The position numbers were made by a program, and so were the translations under genes. Shown here piece by piece: positions 59,148-64,000 of a stretch of 64,000 nucleotides of DNA. Source of the stretch: Prauserella alba. Lineage in GTDB: Bacteria > Actinomycetota > Actinomycetes > Mycobacteriales > Pseudonocardiaceae. How positions within the stretch are numbered: position 1 is the stretch's first letter; the number at the start of each line of letters is the position of its first letter. The notes below the pieces were generated by a model. It did not search any database, was not told where the DNA came from, and saw only the letters and a list, made by a program, of their open reading frames with translations. The DNA lies in assembly GCF_024171735.1 (NCBI RefSeq), contig NZ_JAMTCH010000007.1, forward strand, positions 272,293-336,292. The letters are read 5' to 3'.

Positions 59148-59631
59148 TGGGTTCCCGCACGTTCCCGTGGGACCTACGGCCTGTGCCGTGGTCGGATCTG
59201 CCGGAGTTCACCCGTGGCACACACGACGGGTTGCCGCTGCTGTCCTACGGCATTGCCCCGCGCGACAAGCTGGCCACTCGGCGCCAGTTGCGCACCATGG
59301 GGCTGCGTCCCGGCGGGCAAGAACCGGTAGCGCTGATGTACTTCCGGTGCCGTGCCGCTGGGAAGCTGGTGTTCGCTGAGCTGTTCCTGATCGAGCGGGC
59401 CAAGTCGGTCCGGCCCATGACCCTCGCCAAGCATCGCGCATTGGCCAAGGCCATGGCTGCCCGGCGCACCTGCCGCCAGTGCGGCGAACTCTGCGAGGTC
59501 GAACTCCCCAGGACCAACCGGGTGTGCGAACCGTGCCGGTTCCACCTCGGCCAACTCGAGCCCTGGGACTACCTGCACGACTACGTGCAGGGCATGCCCA
59601 CCCTCGACCCCCGCGAACTGGGGGCCGCTGC

Positions 59632-59635
<4 letters not shown>
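59147..59635 (+). CDS. RRQRL-motif zinc-binding protein
   Basis: 162 aa; ATG overlapping the previous stop (GTG one codon earlier also possible). The motif region reads KLATRRQLRTMGLRPGGQEPVA, a variant (RRQLR) of the RRQRL signature. The C-terminal zinc site is CRQCGELCEVELP then RVCEPC, a four-cysteine arrangement. Proteins of this type precede the rep gene in many actinomycete elements; their role is unknown but probably in replication or its control. Confidence 0.82.
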
Positions 59636-61203
<1,568 letters not shown>

Positions 61204-61210
61204 GGAGCGA

Positions 61211-61402
61211 ATGTTGTTGTACAGCAAGGAAAGACTCTGGACGATTGACGACTTGGCCCAGTACCTGGGAATCCCGAAGAACACGCTCTATGCGTGGCGC
61301 GCCCAGGGCTACGGGCCGAAAGGCATCCGCATGGGTAAGTACGTGCGCTACGCCGCTGAAGACGTGAGGGCGTGGCTTGCGCAGATGAAGGCTGCCTCCT
61401 GA
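61211..61402 (+). CDS. xis: Excisionase, MerR/HTH_17-type
   Basis: 63 aa after AAGGAG. One winged helix covers most of the protein: ERLWTIDDLAQYLGIPKNTLYAW, then GYGPKGIRMGKYVRYAAEDVRAWL. Xis proteins bend attachment-site DNA so that the integrase can excise the element. The stop overlaps the integrase ATG in TGATG, so their ratio is set by coupling. Confidence 0.92.
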   Translation: MLLYSKERLWTIDDLAQYLGIPKNTLYAWRAQGYGPKGIRMGKYVRYAAEDVRAWLAQMKAAS

Positions 61403-62556
61403 TGGGACGGCCGTCTCTTGAGGTTGGGACCTACGGCGCGATCCGCTTCCTGGAACGGAAGGCCGGGTACATCGCGCGCACCCTCTTCCGCGATTACGAC
61501 GGTCGCACCAAGCCTGTCGAGCGCTCCGGGAAGACCAAGGGTCAAGCTGAACGCAACCTCAAACGTGCGTTGAAGGAACGTGCTGGGGCTGAGGGCGACG
61601 GTGTGACGTCGGAATCTCGACTGCGCGAGGTCGCGGAACTCTGGATGAGCGACGTACAGCGGGAGATCGCGGCCGGCAGGAAGTCACCTGGAACCGGCAA
61701 CACGTACCAATCGATCCTGGACAGGTACGTCCTTCCCGGGCTTGGTGAGCTTCGGGTGCGTGAAGCAACGGTGGCGAGGATTGACCGGTTCCTCGGCGCC
61801 CTGACGTCCTCGGTTGGAGTCCCGACGGCCAAAACGGCTCGTTCGGTCGTGTCCGGCCTCATGGGGTATGCCGCTCGGCATGATGCGACGGACCTCAACC
61901 CGGTCCGCGACACTCGGCCGCTGGGGGAAGGCCGCAAGGGCGGTCCTCGTGCGTTGACCATGGAGGAGCGTCAACGATGGTTGGCGCTGCTGGAAGCTGA
62001 TGAAAAGGCTGTTCGCTGGGACCTTCCTGACCTGTGCCGATTCATGATGGCGACCGGCGTACGAATCGGTGAGGCGCTGGCGCTGTACTGGGAAGATGTG
62101 GATTTCGAGCGGGCAACCGTGGAGATCCGCTACACCGTGCAGCGCATCAAGGGCGAAGGGCTCGTACGGCGCTCGACTAAGACGGCTGCAGGGGAACGTC
62201 TGCTGCGGGTGCCGACGTGGGCGGTTGACATGTTGCGGGAGCGGTATGCAGGCGTTCAGTGCGACGTGCAGCCGGTGTTCCCTGCTGTGAACGACGGCCT
62301 ACGGGACCCTTCCAACACCAACCGGGTTCTTCGGGAAGCCCGGGGGTCGGATGAGTTCTCCTGGGTGACCTCGCACGTCTTCCGCAAGACGGCGGCGACG
62401 ATCTTGGATGACGCGGGCCTGAGCGCACGAATGATCGCTGATCAACTGGGGCACGCTCAGCCGTCGATGACTCAGGACGTCTACCTCGGCCGGAAGCTCG
62501 TCAACCCCGAGGCTGCAGCAGCTCTGGAAGACGTACTGAGTAAGAAGTCCGGGTAG
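61402..62556 (+). CDS. int: Tyrosine integrase of the AICE
   Basis: 384 aa. An N-terminal arm-binding region and a SAM-like core-binding domain (DVQREIAAGRKSPGTGNTYQ, TVARIDRFLGAL) precede the catalytic domain. Catalytic residues are all present: Arg221 (GVRIGEALAL), Lys260 (STKTAAGERLL), His325 and Arg328 (HVFRKTAAT), His351 (LGHAQPS) and Tyr361 (DVYLGRK). It integrates the element into the tRNA-Lys 3' end, 65 bp downstream of its stop. Confidence 0.95.
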   Translation: MGRPSLEVGTYGAIRFLERKAGYIARTLFRDYDGRTKPVERSGKTKGQAERNLKRALKERAGAEGDGVTSESRLREVAELWMSDVQREIAAGRKSPGTGNTYQSILDRYVLPGLGELRVREATVARIDRFLGALTSSVGVPTAKTARSVVSGLMGYAARHDATDLNPVRDTRPLGEGRKGGPRALTMEERQRWLALLEADEKAVRWDLPDLCRFMMATGVRIGEALALYWEDVDFERATVEIRYTVQRIKGEGLVRRSTKTAAGERLLRVPTWAVDMLRERYAGVQCDVQPVFPAVNDGLRDPSNTNRVLREARGSDEFSWVTSHVFRKTAATILDDAGLSARMIADQLGHAQPSMTQDVYLGRKLVNPEAAAALEDVLSKKSG

Positions 62557-62561
62557 TTTCC

Positions 62562-62587
62562 TGTGGGTAAAGTGTGGGCTGATCTTG
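62562..62587 (+). repeat. Subterminal repeat of the AICE, right copy
   Basis: TGTGGGTAAAGTGTGG followed by GCTGATCTTG, matching 53319-53343 apart from one inserted and one changed base. It lies 33 bp from the attR core and just after the integrase stop. Same orientation as the left copy. Confidence 0.7.
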
Positions 62588-62620
62588 AGCGATGTGCTCG
62601 ACAGCTCCGCTGACCTGGGG

Positions 62621-62663
62621 TTTTGGTGGGCCGCCTGGGACTCGAACCCAGAACCCGAGGATT
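62621..62663 (+). repeat. attR: 43-bp core inside tRNA-Lys
   Basis: Identical to 53158-53200. It covers the 3' half of the tRNA, from the anticodon stem through CCA, plus three bases. Because the core restores the tRNA end, the gene stays functional after integration. Confidence 0.93.
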
Positions 62664-62699
62664 AAAAGTCCACTGCTCTGCCAATTGAGCTAACGGCCC
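62624..62699 (-). tRNA. tRNA-Lys (UUU)
   Basis: 76 nt including an encoded CCA. The acceptor stem GGGCCGT pairs with GCGGCCC (one G-U), D-loop GCTCAATTGGCAGAGC, and the anticodon loop CTTTTAA gives anticodon UUU. The T-arm is GGGTTCGAGTCCC. It is the integration site of the AICE. Confidence 0.96.
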
Positions 62700-62770
62700 T
62701 GCCGCGGGCCAGCTTAGCGGCCGCGTTCGGCAGCTCCGGAAGCGGTCCGGCGCTCGCCTACGCTGCCTGC

Positions 62771-63193
62771 GTGGCCTGGTATTGGGAAGCTCTGATCAGC
62801 GTCGGGGCCGCTCTCGTGGCAGCGTGGGTGGCGCTGGTCGTCGCGTTGGTGATCGTGCGGCCGCGCGGCGGGTTGCTGCGCGAGGCGCTGCGCCTCCTGC
62901 CGGACGTGCTGCGGCTCGTCCGCAGGCTCGCCGCCGACCGCGACCTTCCTCGCGGCGTGCGCATGCGGCTGTGGCTGCTGCTGGTCTATCTCGCCTCGCC
63001 GATCGACCTCGTGCCGGACTTCGTTCCCGTGCTGGGCTACGCCGACGACGCGATCGTCGTCACCGCCGTGCTGCGGTCCGTCGTACGCCGCGCCGGGATC
63101 GACGCCGCACGCCGCCACTGGCCGGGCAGCGACGACGGGTTCGCCACGCTGCGGCGCGTCATCGGCCTCACGCCGGACGCGGGGCATACATGA
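62771..63193 (+). CDS. DUF1232 (YkvA-like) membrane protein
   Basis: 140 aa, GTG start. An N-terminal membrane helix ([23 protein letters not shown]) precedes the family core [31 protein letters not shown], whose [15 protein letters not shown] is diagnostic of DUF1232. Function of the family is unknown. Its 3' end overlaps the YnfA-family gene by 26 bp, convergently. Confidence 0.88.
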   Translation: MAWYWEALISVGAALVAAWVALVVALVIVRPRGGLLREALRLLPDVLRLVRRLAADRDLPRGVRMRLWLLLVYLASPIDLVPDFVPVLGYADDAIVVTAVLRSVVRRAGIDAARRHWPGSDDGFATLRRVIGLTPDAGHT

Positions 63194-63503
63194 TCACGGC
63201 CACGCCCACCACGCACAGCGCGGCGCCGATGTAGTCCCAGCGGTCGGGCTGGAACTTGTCGACGATCATGCCCCACGCCAGCGACCCCGCCACGAAGACG
63301 CCACCGTAGGCGGCCAGGATCCGGCCGAAGTGCGGATCCGGCTGCAACGTCGCCACGAACCCGTACGCGCCCAGCGCGATCACGCCCGCCGCCACCCACA
63401 GCAGCCCACGGTGTTCCCGCACGCCCTGCCACACCAGCCACGCTCCGCCGATCTCCGCCAGCGCGGCCAGTCCGAACAACAGCACCGAACGTAGGACCGT
63501 CAT
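63168..63503 (-). CDS. YnfA/UPF0060-family membrane protein
   Basis: 111 aa from the ATG at [15 protein letters not shown]. Four membrane segments. Family stretches are [53 protein letters not shown] and [21 protein letters not shown]. YnfA proteins are small multidrug-type membrane proteins; some have been reported as efflux pumps. Usual length is about 108 aa. Confidence 0.92.
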   Translation of the reverse strand: MTVLRSVLLFGLAALAEIGGAWLVWQGVREHRGLLWVAAGVIALGAYGFVATLQPDPHFGRILAAYGGVFVAGSLAWGMIVDKFQPDRWDYIGAALCVVGVAVIMYAPRPA

Positions 63504-63677
63504 GGCGGAGCACGGTACGGGCCCGCACCGGACGGGGCGCGTCGGCAGCCGGGCGCCGCGCGGCACCGCACGCCAGGCAGCCGGCGCCGCACCGGGGCCG
63601 AGTGCAGACCGGGAACCGCAACACGCGCCCCTGGATCCGCAAGGTGGTTTCTTGGGGTGGTTGCAACGCCTGTTGGC

Positions 63678-64000
63678 CTATGTGGTTGTGAGTAGATCAC
63701 GCAGGCGCTCGGCTGGGGTGGCCCAGCCGAGTGTTTTGCGTGGTCGGCCGTTGAGTTGCTGGGCGACGTGTTCGAGGTCTTCGGCGCTGTGGGCGGACAG
63801 GTCGGTGCCTTTGGGGAAGTATTGGCGGAGTAGGCCGTTGGTGTTTTCGTTCGAGCCGCGTTGCCAGGGTGAGTGGGGGTCGCAGAAGTAGACCGGTATG
63901 CCGGTGGCGACGGTGAACTGTGTGTGTGCGGCCATCTCGGCGCCTTGGTCCCAGGTCAGTGAGCCGCGTAGGTGTTCGGGGAGGGTGCCGATGAGGGGCA
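63678..64000 (-). CDS. IS30-family transposase, C-terminal part, runs off the window
   Basis: The last 107 codons are visible. The catalytic core is recognisable: [12 protein letters not shown] holds the second Asp of the DDE triad, and [20 protein letters not shown] the final Glu in the NEN context. [17 protein letters not shown] and [16 protein letters not shown] follow as is typical of IS30. The stop is at 63678. The terminal inverted repeat should lie close by, at the GGTTGCAACGCC around 63659-63670. Confidence 0.93.
   Translation of the reverse strand, partial: PLIGTLPEHLRGSLTWDQGAEMAAHTQFTVATGIPVYFCDPHSPWQRGSNENTNGLLRQYFPKGTDLSAHSAEDLEHVAQQLNGRPRKTLGWATPAERLRDLLTTT

Overview
High-GC actinobacterial DNA, most likely a member of the Pseudonocardiaceae (Saccharomonospora/Prauserella/Amycolatopsis type). 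The inference rests on the strong GC bias, frequent GTG starts, an XRE-DUF5753/DUF397 pair, an RsiG-type c-di-GMP protein, and gene order shared with the mycobacterial Rv0807-Rv0813c block. That block here comprises an SCP-like protein, purF, purM, a DUF3073 protein, YgfZ, a class IV aminotransferase and a nitrobindin-like protein.

Layout. 1-6.7 kb is an envelope region: four tandem single-pass membrane proteins with Pro/Gly/Gln-rich cytoplasmic tails and NTF2-like extracytoplasmic repeats, a pentapeptide-repeat membrane protein, a secreted GH25 lysozyme and a type VII secretion-associated protein. 6.8-22.7 kb is the conserved housekeeping block, interrupted by a DUF574 methyltransferase, the XRE/DUF397 pair, ArfB, a VanZ-like protein, an oxidoreductase, FadB2, asparaginase and RsiG. 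A palindromic intergenic repeat occurs three times here and nowhere else in the window. 22.8-29.1 kb is a sugar-diacid locus: L-talarate/galactarate dehydratase, a GntR regulator, a complete TctCBA transporter and a LysR regulator. 29.1-33.6 kb holds a TetR/glycosyltransferase pair, a broken antitoxin gene, and a membrane protein-histidine kinase-response regulator operon. 33.9-44.2 kb holds two LysR-associated catabolic operons: CoA-transferase with two acyl-CoA dehydrogenases, and DUF3100 membrane pair with a 3-hydroxyisobutyrate dehydrogenase-like enzyme and an aldehyde dehydrogenase. A second small membrane protein at 43.6-44.1 kb shares its promoter region with the kinase operon. 44.4-49.9 kb is a probable mevalonate-use locus: PucR/GAF regulator, degradative HMG-CoA reductase and a TctA-like permease. 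50-52.9 kb has a TetR regulator and two methyltransferases.

53.16-62.66 kb is an integrated actinomycete integrative and conjugative element (AICE) of about 9.5 kb. It sits in the 3' end of tRNA-Lys(UUU) and is bounded by a 43-bp perfect direct repeat. It carries cargo (an AT-richer membrane protein gene and an HD-domain protein), a Nudix/XRE pair, an SCO3933-type regulator, an FtsK-like transfer ATPase with a membrane partner, an RRQRL zinc protein, a RepSA-type HUH initiator, an excisionase and a tyrosine integrase. Beyond it lie a DUF1232 protein, a YnfA-family protein and the 3' end of an IS30-family transposase that runs off the right edge.
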